Origin: Lonicera japonica
Taxonomy: Eukaryota > Streptophyta > Magnoliopsida > Dipsacales > Caprifoliaceae
DNA length: 64,000 bases
Direction of reading: 5' to 3'
Assembly: GCA_021464415.1 (NCBI GenBank)
Contig: CM038466.1
Span: 20,461,017 to 20,525,016 of the forward strand
Position 1 is the stretch's first letter. Every line of letters starts with the position of its first letter. Shown piece after piece: positions 45,018 to 56,514 of this stretch. The notes under the pieces were generated by a model that was given only the letters and a program-made list of their open reading frames with translations, did not search any database and had not been told where the DNA came from. The position numbers and the translations under genes were made by a program.

Positions 45018-46132
45018 GTTATTGTTTGTTTATTCACAACCATGAATATATTCAATAAGAATCTACAACACCCTTTCAATTCCCCCATAGGCTTAGTTGG
45101 GGGTGACAATTTTAGTAACACGTTTAGGCACCAAAAAAAATGGCACTGAAAATTTGATATCGTGCTTGTATTTGTAATTTTTAATATGATGTCATATCAT
45201 ACTTGTGACCAAATTTTAAAATCAAATAGACACAAAATTAGACATATATGATGTATGTATATATTTGAGGGGAAAAAAAATCATGTTTCCACTCATGTTA
45301 TAACATATTTATAATTATAAAGACTTAAAATTATAAATTGTTTTTGCCATATCGTTTTTAGATAAGTCACAATTTTGTTTCATAAACATAACACAACTTC
45401 ATATTTTGTCAAGCTCAGAAACAGCCCAAAAAGACAAATTCCCACCCTATCTATTATTGTCGATTAGTTATAGACAGGGTGAAAGCTTTAACAGAAAGGC
45501 AAGCTTATTACATATATCGAATGGTTATCACCCACTACCAACACAGGCCGAGATTCAGAGCTTTTACAAAGACAAGCTTCCCTAATAGCTAAAGACTCCA
45601 CAACCGAAGCAAAAAATGCAGAAACATTTTTTGCAAATCCAAAAATAATTCTTACGAGAGAAATAGAGTTATTACAACTGGGATTTGGACTATCATTTTC
45701 TGAAGTAAAATCAACCAGAGACCAGACACCCTTAAAAATGTTTGAAACTTTGTTCTGCAAATAGAAGCTTCTTACGAGAATTCCAAATTGCCCAAACAAT
45801 ATCATACAAACCAATCTGCTCACCAAATCAAATTGGTGTTTTAAAAGTCGATTCAATGTAGCATCGGAATAATAACATCAGTCTATTATCAGCAACACTG
45901 AACATATGATATATCACCAACAGCAGAGAGTTAGATTATAGACTCTTATTTTCACTTTAGAGAAGAGTCATCATAGGAGGAAACTCTTAATAACTACCCT
46001 TTGCAGTCAATAAGTAAAACAAAGGATGGACGACTTGCACAACTGTTCATTGAGTTTCTAATTTGGTTGCCATTATCCATTGCTGAACTTGTTCAAGTAA
46101 CCATTCAACAAGATTCATATATGATAATTGAG
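45018..46132. other. Spacer with a decayed RNase H-like fragment
   Basis: A (-) 122-codon ORF at 45488-45856 reads FGQFGILVRSFYLQNKVS... and later SVVESLAIREACLCKSSES. This resembles the degraded 3' RNase H-type region (zf-RVT/RVT_3) of plant non-LTR retroelements or putative RNase H proteins. No catalytic residues can be placed with confidence. The rest is AT-rich, and the part next to 46133 is the 3' UTR of the ARL2 gene. Confidence 0.35.
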
Positions 46133-49100
46133 TTAATCAAGCACATAAATTCGAGAAGCAATGTCTTGAACCAGCCAATTAAATCCTTCAAGTAGCCCCT
46201 CCCCAGTGTACGCACTACACCCAACTATTCTACAGTGTCGGGTTTTATCCATGGCTTCCAAGTTCAGCACCTGCATGATTAGTAAAGCAAATTTAGAGTT
46301 TGATTAAAACAACTTTTAAGGAAATCAATTAATGCAATGAGGGAAATAAAAAGGTAATCCATGCACTGTAGAACTAACCAAGAAAAAGAAAAAAAATCTG
46401 TTGTACAAGCAAAGGGAAGTCACAGAAAAGCAATTGGATTGCAGTGAAATAGGTGTGATCTTTATGAGGGATTGAATCTTTTAAATGCAAACAAACAAGA
46501 GCATATAAATCCCCAGCTTTAAAAGAAGTAAAATTTACGAAAATCCAGGCCAGAATATTAAAACAATCGTATCAGCTATCAAGTGTTTCCTTTAGACCAA
46601 TTGTATGTCCCACATAAACAAATATTAGTGACTCATGGAGCATTGCAGAATGCAGATATTTGTATCATTTGCAATGAACATATTTTTTAGTTTGAACTGT
46701 GAATCAATTGGGTTAACAAATGTGCAAGGACTCACGTAAACTTCAATATCTGTAAATGAAAATATTTCAAAGCAAGCGATCATGTCAACTTGCTAGTTAT
46801 TTGTATATGTACGTGTGCGCGCGCATGTGTGTGAGAGAGAGAGAGAGCATACAGATCCGAACATAAAGTGCTTATGAACTGAAAAGGTAACAAAACAAAA
46901 TCTCATCTTATCACTCCCCAATTTACGGACAAGACAATTTGTCGCTTAATACACCTCCTAAGTTTGCCTCATGATATAACAAGAACAAGTTCACCAAAGT
47001 ATGTCCAAGTCTGTTACTCGAGAGAGTAGACGTAAACACAAGCAGTCAACTTAATTCACATTTAATTTGTTCAGCAAGTGAGACTACACTCTTTAAATTA
47101 GCATTATCAAAAGCCACAAAAATAATGAAATGGAAATTGTATTAGCATGCATACTTACTTTAGCTATTTCATCAGGGGAAAGAGCACCTTGTATGTCCTG
47201 CTTATTTGCCAGAATCAATAATGACGCTCCTGATAGCCTCTGTTAAGGACAAGAAAGTACGCTCCAAGTATTGGTCCACAAAACATTGATAAATTGGAAA
47301 CAAAAATATAAGACCTTGTGTACAACCTGCATTTTAAGAAAATTAACAGACAGGCTATTCTTATCCATGTCTTGAGACATTGCTATTAATGGCCTTTCAT
47401 AAGGAACTCATTCATTCTACCACAATGACAGGGCAGGATAAGAAGAACAGGAAATATTGAAAGAAAAAGGCATAGGTCAATCCAATTGGTGCATCTTAAG
47501 TTGTTAGCAACACATGTATGTATTACCATTATAGACTTACAAGATGTACTTTGCTTTTGTTTGTGTCCAGAATTTGGGAATCATCGCTAAATCATAGTAT
47601 AGATAAATAAAGATTTTAAGAAAATGGCATCCTCAAAGAAAAGGTGCATTTCGAGAAAACAGAATCGTTTCACCTCCTTCGCATAATCCTCCCCGCACCT
47701 TCTCACTCCCTTGCTAACCCCCAAAATAAATTTCCCGTGACAATCAGGTGCATCTACTGGATATGATACAGAGCTTCTAGTGTAACACATAAAACCAATA
47801 CAAATCCCCTCTGTAACTCCATTTACGTACTCATATTAGGCATTGAAGTGTTAATTGACAAAAATAAGAAGGTAACACTTTATTGTTGAGAAGTCATAGG
47901 AGAGCAAACGTAACCCAAAACCATGCAAACCAAACGAACAATAATGCCAAGGTTTCCTTTACCTATGTTTTCTCAAAAGACAGTGAAAATTATGTAAGGG
48001 CCTGTCCATGGTATTGGATCGTAGATATACATTATCTGCTTGGGTAGTTTGTAAACAATGCAGGATAAGTGAGAGAATTTTGATGGTAGAAAGTTTTGTA
48101 GAGGATTGCTTTTGTTTCCTTGTCGTGGGGTATAAACGAAGTACGAAAATCAAATATAAGTACACACAAAGTGAGAAATACCTCTTCCTTCAAAAGATTA
48201 TCCAGCTCAAATTTGCAATCATCTAGCCTCCTAAGATCTGAACTATCAACAACCCATACCAAACCATCAGTTTGCTCAAAGTAGTTCCTCCAGTATGCCC
48301 TTATTGTCCTTTGTCCTCCAACATCCCAAATATTAAGTGTATACCTGCCAATATCTCATTTCATTGTAATTAATTACTTCATGCAAATAAGCATATACAA
48401 GTCCAGTTAAAGAAAGTAGTACAATACGAAGATGAATGCAAAAAATAGTAGGCCAGAAGATAAATGAATAGATCTTAAGATCAGCAATCAACTATCAAAA
48501 TCATCCAGTTCAATTTGGAATACCAGTATCGAGGGTTGAATTAATTGAATATCGAGATATAAGCATGAATGATTACAAGTCGAGTCCAGATTCACATAAG
48601 AAAATATACTAGGAAGATGAATGAACAAATTAGTAAAGGAAAAGATAAAATGAATAATAGATCTTAAGATTCAGCATTAAAAAGGATAAACTGAAACTTC
48701 AACTCAACTATAGATAAAAAAAAAATAATTATTATTATAATGATGCAGTTGAATACAAGTATCCACAGAATATGTAGGAGAAATTGGGTCTTAAAATGTA
48801 GAGAAACATAAAGGATGGATTAGAGAAGAGAAGAAAGAAGCGTACTTGTTATATGTGATGGTCTTGATGTTGAAGCCGAGCGTAGGACTGATTTCGCTGG
48901 TGTCTTCGCCATTGATTTTCAAGACAATCGTAGTCTTTCCCGAGTTATCAAGGCCACTGCATGCACCCCCAACAACATGAAAACATCACTTCACATATAT
49001 ATCTATTTTTACACAAAAAACAACCATGGCTGCGAGCTAAAATTAAGTATATTTGATTGTTTGAGTGGTAGATGATGACATACACCATAAGAATGCGCAT

Positions 49101-49148
49101 TTCTTTCTCTTTACGCTTGATCTTACGAATAATGCTGAGAAGCCCCAT
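46133..49148 (-). CDS. TTN5: ARL2 / TITAN5-type ADP-ribosylation-factor-like GTPase, 185 aa
   Basis: Five exons on (-): 49084-49148, 48846-48956, 48182-48344, 47159-47239, 46133-46270. Splice phases are consistent. The protein starts [20 protein letters not shown]. Its G1 P-loop is GLDNSGKTT (residues 23-31). G3 is WDVGGQ, with the catalytic Gln at residue 70 as in animal ARL2. G4 is NKQD (125-128) and G5 GCSAYTG. Switch I has [11 protein letters not shown]. The C-terminus ends IYVLD. ARL2 works with tubulin-folding cofactors in alpha/beta-tubulin assembly and in trafficking of prenylated proteins; loss of the Arabidopsis orthologue TITAN5 arrests embryos. The length equals the family's usual 184-185 aa. 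Introns hold a GT/GA microsatellite at about 46803-46847. Confidence 0.95.
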
Positions 49149-49476
49149 CGCCTTTAAACCTCTCTTTCAACCAAAACGCAGAGAGAGAGAGATAGATAAG
49201 AAGGTAAATCTATGTTCAAGTTGGACGGGAGCAGCGACACGCTGTAGTTTCGAATTTGGATCGGAGAAGAGAGAGGTCCGACAATCTACAAAGGATGTGT
49301 AATGGCAAAGGGCTTTTCTGTTTGGTCCAAATTTGGAGTTCATAAAAGAAGTGTTAACTAAAAACAAAAAAATATAGGGCATTTACACAAATTTTGTAAT
49401 CTTCACACAACGTATAATTTTCATTTTTGTAAATAGACAACGAGTTTGTTTTCAGTACACTGTTAGGGTTCTAAAC
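49149..49476. other. 5' UTR and promoter side of the ARL2 gene
   Basis: A GA-rich leader (about 49180-49200 in + coordinates) flanks the start codon. No TATA box assigned. Confidence 0.45.
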
Positions 49477-50765
49477 TAAGGCCTTGTTCACTTACCGCTT
49501 AATTTGTCACTTAAATCTGAAAACTTAAAATTTTCATATTTAAGTGGTTGTCAAAATTGTTCACTAACTAAAAAAATTAAGTGGCCACTTAATTTTTACC
49601 ACTTAAAACTTAAAATTTTCATCCAAAATTTTAAGTGACAAAGTTGCCACTTAAATCTGAAACTTAATTTTAAAAGGTGCAAAAAGTCTACTTTACTCTC
49701 TCTTTTCTCAAAATTACAAATAACCCTACCCTCACCCTTTTATCAAAATGAATCAATGTAACACAGATCCCTTTTATCAAAATGAGAAGCTTGGGCCTTG
49801 TTCTTCTATTGTAACCAGAGTTTGCACAAACAAGAACAATACTTTGTGATTCTTCATCTTCATCAAGAACAGTTACTTCCCCTTTCTTGAGCTGAATATC
49901 TCTCTCATGATTAACCATGTTTGATTTTTGAAAAAAGCTAGAGAGATTGGTGTGTATATATTGTGAATGAATATATAGAGAGAGAAGAGGGATAAATAAC
50001 AGGTTGTTGGAATAATAGAGAGAGAAAGAAAGAATCTTATTATTCAACTGATGTCCAATATGTGTAGGGGTTAGCTCTATTTATATTAAGAGCTAACCTC
50101 CTTACTTCTCTACATAATCAATGTGGGACAAATCCAATATATATACTATTAGGTAATCCCTCATTCATACCACAATTCCAATGTGGGATAAATTGTATCT
50201 TACAATATTAGTTATGGACATCCACATATCAATATTTTTATAACACAGGTGGGTATGTGTGTGTTTTTATGAGAGAGAAATAGATGAAAGTGTTGTTTGC
50301 TTCTGGGAATGTGTTGGGGGGAAAGGGAGAGAATCAAAGGAGCCGGCTGTCACTGGACGAGTGCCAAAACAGCATTTCAAAATGAGTGAGATCATCTTCT
50401 TTTATTTTAACAATTAATTATAGGGTACAATTACTGTTTAGAGTAAATTATTTATGTGTAAAAATAACCTAATTTGTTTAAGTAATTTTAATTTAATATA
50501 ATATTATGTCTTTCTTATTTTCATTTAAAATTATGTGTTCAAAATAAAATAATAAGGGCAAAATGGTCATAATAAAAAAAATTCAGTTTTCAGATGTATT
50601 ATATTAAAACAAACAACATTTTTTCAGAAACAATTTTCAGAAGTAAACAAACAACATTTTTTCAGATACAATTTTCAGAAGTAAACAAACAACTTTTCCA
50701 GTTTTCATTTTTCAGTTTTCAGTTTCAGTTTTCAGATTTCAGTTTTTTTACTAAACGCCACCTAA
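49477..50765. mobile_element. TAA-flanked TIR element, copy 1 (1,283 bp)
   Basis: The element is 49480-50762 with TAA at 49477-49479 and 50763-50765. Its two ends, GGCCTTGTTCACTTACCG and (inverted) GGTGGCGTTTAGTAAAAA, match the two ends of copy 2 at 55380-56198 in reverse orientation. Shared end regions include repeated TTAAGTGGCCACTTAA-like blocks on one side and TTTTCAGTTTTCAG repeats on the other. The interior (about 49745-50530) is different from copy 2. It contains a (-) ORF, 49688-50047, whose in-frame internal part MVNHERDIQLKKGEVTVLDE has coding-like composition and may be captured host sequence. The TAA target suggests PIF/Harbinger type. Confidence 0.7.
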
Positions 50766-51581
50766 CATTCTTAATAATTGATGATGTTAGGCTGACTCAT
50801 TTAATACTTATAATATCATAGGGTGTTTTTTTTTGTTTTGTTTTAAAGAGTTTTATATATATCAAAAAAAAATTCCGGAAGTTTTATGATGAATATATAA
50901 ATTTGTAATGGGTATATTGTCGGCCATTAACAAAAGTGTTTTAAAAGGCCTCCAGATGCGCGCATTAATGCGCTTTAATCGAAAAACTTACTAAAAGCTT
51001 ATTGAGAACATCGATTTGCATACTATGCTTATACCTCTTGTGCATTTTTTTTAGACATACAATACCAAAATCACCACGCCATTTTGTGCAAAGAAGAAGA
51101 GGAGGAGGCGTTGATTAAAGAAACCGTAAGTGTAAACGTGACCTCTGAACTCAAAATAAAGAAAGAGTGGCGGAAGAAAGACAACTAACAACTTCGAAAC
51201 AGAGAGAGAGGCGGAAAAATGATCAAGCACAATCTCTCTAACTTCATTCAAGTTAGGGTTGCTTCTAATTGAGAACCTGACTAACTCGTGATATTCAAGT
51301 TAGTCTTCTTATTCGTTGAGAATCTGATCAAGCATTGTTTCATTTTTTATTTTTTTACCATAGGCCGCCATTTAATTAGCAATTTAGGCTGCCATTAATA
51401 CATCTATTATCTAATATAACAAATCTAATTGTTAGTAAATGTTTTATGTAGTAGGAAAATGACTATGTTTTTAGACTTGAGTTGTTAGCCTATATTAGTT
51501 ATTTGTTTCTTTTTTTAAAAAAATGCTTTGCAAAAAACGCTTACGTCTAGTTGTATTGAGGTTTCACCTTTTAAAATATTG
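50766..51581. other. Gene-free spacer
   Basis: No gene or element ends recognised. The (-) ORF 51051-51251 is short and hydrophobic, with no motif. Confidence 0.5.
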
Positions 51582-52121
51582 ATTAACACCAAAATTATTC
51601 AAGCTTTACTTTTATATTTTTTCTTTTTAATTTGTAATTCTCATTGGTGATTTTTTATTTGTAGAAGTTTAATCGTGGCAAGAACTTAATACAAGTAATT
51701 TTATATGGTTAAACAGTATCACCATTAATAATTTAATATGACATTTCAAGCTCCTAAAAAAATAATATGCCAAGCTTATTTCTTTTTTATATAAAATAAT
51801 TTAATATGATATGTCATATTAAAATGAGATAATGAGTTATAAGGTCTCGCTTCGTAATGTTTTATAATATTAAGGACGAACTCATATTTAATAAAAAGAG
51901 GTAGTACTAATTTCATAATTTGGTTTTGCAATAAGGACACTTTTCATAATATTAATTTATTTTAAGAAAAATAATAAATATTGATGGACAAAATTACCCC
52001 TAATATAAACATCTCTTAATTAGTACGCACAGTGCAAAGTAACATGATTTATCCATTCCTGCCACAAGAAGAATGGTAGCAGTAGACTAGCAACAAGTTC
52101 TAAATAACGTCAAAAAGCAAA

Positions 52122-52570
52122 AATGTCCCTTTGCTTTCCACCAGCTTGGCCTCCTCCATCACTCATCAAATCTCCTTCCTCCACCTCCTTCCCTCTCATC
52201 ATCAAGTGCCACGCTGCCACTCCCTCCGCATTCTGCATCTCTCCGCCGCCTGCTCTTTCTTTACCGGAAAACCCTAAGGCTACTCCTCCTCCTCCTCCCC
52301 ATCTTTGACCTGCGCTCTCCAATGCCCTCACTTCGAATTGTACGCCATTTCCTCTTCCCGTCCCACTTTTTTTATCACCTATCTATATCTATATCTACGT
52401 GGTAATTGACATCTATTATGATGCTGCTGTTTGTTTATCTATTTAATTAGGCAGGTGTTCTGGTTGTACTAAGGAATTCAATCTCCACCGTCCTCTCATA
52501 CTCGCTTAGGTCACATCTTTCTTCAATAAATTCAGCATTTCTGATTTCAAATTTGACTCTTGTAAACTAG
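52122..52570 (+). pseudogene. 5' fragment of a TrmA/RumA-type RNA (uracil-C5) methyltransferase gene, disabled
   Basis: The ATG at 52123 opens a Ser/Pro-rich, plastid-transit-like leader (MSLCFPPAWPPPSLIKSPSS). After a CCT microsatellite the frame shifts by one base, and the conserved sequence LTCALQCPHFE follows. An intron of about 115 nt (donor AATT|GTACGC at 52338, acceptor GGCAG at about 52453) leads to CSGCTKEFNLHRPLILA. An in-frame TAG then interrupts before VTSFFNKFSISDFKFDSCK. The Cys-rich CxxCxGC region is the N-terminal Fe-S/substrate region of TrmA/RumA-like methyltransferases. Everything downstream (the methyltransferase domain) is absent. Frameshift, stop codon and truncation make it non-functional. 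Its retained intron shows capture from DNA, not mRNA. Confidence 0.7.
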
Positions 52571-52639
52571 TATTATTATTCTCTCTACTCCATTTATTTT
52601 TATACCAGCAAAACATATTGGTTTTCAGTAAGAAATTCT

Positions 52640-53245
52640 TGCATTTAACAACTTATGGTTGTGGTTTATCACTTTCTGGTTGTGGTTTAGCACCTTCTGG
52701 TTGGTGCTAAATGCATTTAGTACCTTCTGGTTGTGGTTTAGCACTTTCTGGTTGGTGCTAAATGCATTTAGCACCTTCTGGTTGTGGTTTAACACCTTCT
52801 GGTTGGTGCTAAATGCATTTAGCACATTCTGGCTGTGGTTTAGCACCTTCTGATTGTAGTTTAGCACATTTCTGGTTGGTGCTAAATGCATTTAGCATAT
52901 TCTGGTTGGTACTAAATGCATTTAGCACCTTCTGGCTGTGGTTTAGCACCTTCTGATTGTGGTTTATCACATTTCTGGTTTGTGCTAAATGCATTTAGCA
53001 CCTTCTGGTTGTGGTTTAACACCTTCTGGTTGGTGCTAAATGCATTTAGCACCTTTTAGTTGCTGTCCAGGTGGTGCTAAATGTATTTAGCACCTTCTGG
53101 TTGTGTATTTAGCAATTTTTGGTTGCTGTCCAGAAGGTGCTAAATGCATTTAGCACCTTCTGGTTGCTGTCCAGGTGGTGCTAAATACATTTAGCACCTT
53201 TTGGACGCCCAGAAGGTGCTAAATGCATTTAGCACCTTCTAGTTG
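52640..53245. repeat. Minisatellite built on a 22-bp palindrome, 11 copies
   Basis: A perfect or near-perfect palindrome (GGTGCTAA, central ATGCAT, then TTAGCACC overlapping) occurs 11 times between 52703 and 53235. The copies are separated by TTCTGGTTGTGGTTTAGCAC spacers in the first two thirds and TGCTGTCCAGGTGG or CCAGAAGG spacers in the last third. Spacing varies from about 38 to 74 bp. ORFs on both strands here (52625-52891, 52659-52853, 52809-52994) only translate the repeat. Confidence 0.9.
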
Positions 53246-53611
53246 CTATTAGTGTAATAATAAGCGTGAGACATTATAAGGAATGGATATTAGTGTTTTT
53301 TTTGTATAGTGTCCTTAATTTACATGGCTTATTTTTAAGTGTCCTTTATAATTACATTATTATTAGAATAAGCCCTTATATCTAATTGCCTCTATTAAAA
53401 TTATAATATAATTATTCTTTTATTATTTCTTTTATTAAGAGTATGACATAGCATATTAAATTATTAAAGGTGATATAATTTAACCATATAAAATTACTTG
53501 TTTCAAACTCTTACCGCAGTTTAACTCCCACAAATAAAAAAAAATCATGACCAAGCACTAAAAAAACAACAAAAAAGAAGAAGCAAAGTTTGAATAATTC
53601 CAATATTAATG

Positions 53612-55376
53612 GTTGGCAATAGATGCATTACCTATTAATATATTCGGTGTAAAACTTCCGACATCGAAAAAAAGTGATATGTCAAGTTCCTTAAATATAT
53701 ATATATATATATATATATAAATTGACGTAACAAGCCATGTGGCAGATAAGTCAACACACATCATTAATCACAAACAGGATTAGTTTAAAACCTTAACGAA
53801 TGTACTAAATGAAAATAAATGGAAAAGTTTTTGTCTATTTTTTTTTAAAATAAAAATATTATACATTGTCAAAAGTGCAAAATCATATAAATACATTATA
53901 CTTTTTTGTAATTAAACCCAAAAAACAAATATATCCAATTATCTCCCTTTTAACTAAGATTATGAGAAAACCTAAGCTAACTAGACTAACCAGCAAATAT
54001 TTTCTTTAAAACTAGATTCGCAATTGGAACAAGCGTCATTAGCCCCCATTTATTTAGTTAAATTTTTTTTAACACCCAAAGTTTATATTAATTTTCTTTT
54101 AAAATTTAGTTTGACTGTTTTCTATTGGGTCAAATGATCAAATTATTAACCTACCAAGGGATGTGCCAAATATACCCTCCTGTTTAACAGAAGTCTTAAC
54201 CGGTGGTTCATTGCTTAATTTCCTCAATAAAATATTATTAAAATTTTAATAAAAAGTAATACCTAATTAATTAATTAATAAGAAAGTTGGTTAAGTGTGT
54301 AAATTAATTGATTAAGTTGAGACTATCTCTTCTTTCTTCTTTTTTAACCTTAAAATTTGAAAATTACTAATAAAAAATTGAAAAAAAAAGAGAGTATAGG
54401 ACACACCTATACAATTTTTTTATTAATTAATTGGTGTATTACTTCTTATTTCTTCTTTTTTTTTTTTCCTTTTTTTGATATATTTTATAGAGGAAATTAA
54501 GCAACGCGCCACCATGGATTTTGTTCAACAAGAGGGGCATATTTGCCATATCACCTGAAAATTAACGTTTAGCATATCACTTGAAAGTTAACGGTTTGAC
54601 CATTTGTGTGGATGGAACCTGTCAAATGGGTGCTACAAGAATACGCCCCGTCACTTGAAAGTTATCAATTTGGCTACTTGATTAGATGGACATTGTCAAG
54701 TGAGTGTTAAAGAAGAATTAATGAAAACTTGAGAGTTAGAGAATATAGCTAAATAAATAGGGTCCAAAAGAGAAATGACACTTGAAACAATATAACCTTG
54801 TCTCTAATTTCCCAATTTCTTATGATTGGTAAAATACTTAAATGAAAATTTATGTATTCACCAATACATTACTTAAAAAAAATATTAACGTAAGTACAAA
54901 AAAGAAATTATATTAAGATCTTATCAACAAAAGTGTTCATTAATAAGTTATAATCCATAAAGAAGTGATAATACGACAAAAACTGAGTTTAAAGATTGAA
55001 AGTTGAGAAGGAACAGGACTTAATTAGTGCTGACTTTTTTAATTGTACAAGTCAGAGAGAAAAAAATCCAATCATCGAATTAGCTTGCGACTTATTTTTT
55101 TTGTCACTCTAAATAAAATGCTAAAACTATTGTCTAATTCCACCAAATTATTACAATGTTCCAATACGGCAATACGTACAGGATAAGTGTTGGGCTAAAT
55201 ATTAATATAAATATTATTTTTACCCAATATTAGCTAAATAAAGCCAATGTCCCAAATTTCAAATTCATTATTCATCGGATGTCCCAAATAGAACGTCCAC
55301 TTTCATCTTAAGATATAATTTGACATATCAAAACCTACAAAACCAAAACAAGTTTTTCATTCTCCGCACAGAAGAC
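53612..55376. other. Spacer with an inverted-repeat pair
   Basis: It contains an AT microsatellite (53696-53719), the inverted-repeat arms at 54150-54236 / 54478-54556 (listed separately) and, to the right of them, a twice-repeated CACTTGAAAGTTA...TTTG block (about 54569 and 54650). No gene. Confidence 0.5.
54150..54556. repeat. Inverted-repeat arms of an unclassified element
   Basis: The left arm ATGTGCCAAATATACCCTCC...GCTTAATTTCCTCAATAAAA and the right arm TTTTATAGAGGAAATTAAGC...GGGGCATATTTGCCATATC are reverse complements over about 80 bp with roughly one mismatch in five, separated by about 240 bp of A/T-rich DNA. Outer borders were not found. Confidence 0.6.
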
Positions 55377-56201
55377 TAAGGTGCCGTTTAGTAAAAAAAC
55401 TGAAAACTGAAAACTGAAACTGAAAACTAAAATCTAAAAACTGAAAACTGAAAAAGCTGTTTGTTTACGTCTGAAAAATGTATCTGAAAAAATGTTGTTT
55501 GTTTTAATATAACACATCTGAAATCTGAATTTTTTTTATTATGACCATTTTACCCTTATTATTGTATTTTGAACACATTTCGTCATATGTATATATAAAC
55601 AACAAATTTCGTCATATATATATATATATAAACAACAAATTTAACCATATATATATATAAACAACAAATTTCGTCATATATATATATATATATAAACAAC
55701 AATATGTGTGCTGTCCCTCGCCTGTGTGTGTGTGTGTGCGTTGCTGTGTGCGTGTGGACGAGGGAGAGAAAGAACGGCGGTGTGCCTGTGGACGAAGGAG
55801 AGAAAGAACTGTGATGTGCGTGTGTGTGTGTTGAAGACGGCGAGAGAGAGAGATCTCACCGGAGATGGAGGACGGCGACGAGCGGCGTGAGATGGAGAGA
55901 GCGGCGTGAGGCGTTACCTAACTGGGGCTGGTTTAATTTGTGAGGGTTGATTTTTGTGTAATTTTGAGAAAAGATGGAGGGTAAAATAGTCTTTTTTTAC
56001 TCTTTAAAATTAAGTTTCAGATTTAAGTGGCAACTTTGCCACTTAATTTTTTGGATGAAAATTTTAAGTTTTAAGTGGTAAAAATTAAGTGGCCACTTAA
56101 TTTTTTTTAGTTAGTGAACAACTTTCACAACCACTTAAATCTGAAAATTTTAAGTTTTCAGATTTAAGTGGCAAATTAAATGGCAAGTGAACGAGGCCTA
56201 A
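55377..56201. mobile_element. TAA-flanked TIR element, copy 2 (819 bp), opposite orientation
   Basis: The element is 55380-56198, with TAA at 55377-55379 and 56199-56201. It begins GGTGCCGTTTAGTAAAAAAA and ends GGCAAGTGAACGAGGCC. Both outer arms (about 180-260 bp) are the reverse complement of the arms of copy 1. The middle differs: repeated AACAACAAATTTCGTCATAT / (AT)n units (55600-55700), then a GT/GA-rich and G-rich block (55700-55910) absent from copy 1. ORFs here are low-complexity. Confidence 0.7.
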
Positions 56202-56514
56202 GAATGAAGCACTCTATAAATAGGCGCCTTCGAAATAGCATCAATCAAAACAAAATCAGACTAGACAAAATATAAGCATTGGTAAAAATCTATTCATTCA
56301 TAATCTACAGAGTCACCGCTAAAGCTATTTCACAACAAACAAACTGCCTAAGAAATATTCTTAACTCCTCTCAACAATGGATCCACTATGAAGAAAATTG
56401 TGGAACCCCAAGACCAAAACTGTAATGTAAAAACCAATAAGATTACCCATCACTACATCGTCTTCGCTAATATTCTCACCACGCAAGGAATTTCACGTAC
56501 AATTCTTTATCTTT
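56202..56514. other. 3' flank of the NOL6 gene
   Basis: Probable 3' UTR of the (-) NOL6 gene. Nothing else recognised. Confidence 0.5.

Larger units (their letters stand above)
51582..53611. mobile_element. Pack-MULE-like element with long TIRs carrying a gene fragment
   Basis: The left (about 51582-51765) and right (about 53432-53611) ends are long inverted repeats. AATTATTCAAGCTTTAC on the left faces GCAAAGTTTGAATAATT on the right, and both contain CAAGTAATTTTATATGGTTAA (direct or inverted) and a TTAATAATTTAATATG block at the inner side. Long TIRs of nearly 200 bp with no transposase, enclosing exons of a cellular gene, fit Pack-MULEs. The 9-bp target duplication expected for Mutator elements was not found at the borders I could place, so the superfamily is an inference. 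Confidence 0.6.

Noticed and set aside
52625..52994. Overlapping repeat-encoded ORFs (VLNHNQKVLNAFSTNQ-type protein)
   Set aside because: They are translations of the palindromic minisatellite and exist on both strands.
52640..53245. Regularly spaced palindromic repeats that superficially resemble a CRISPR array
   Set aside because: Spacers are themselves repeated, spacing is irregular, there are no cas genes, and the setting is a plant nuclear genome.
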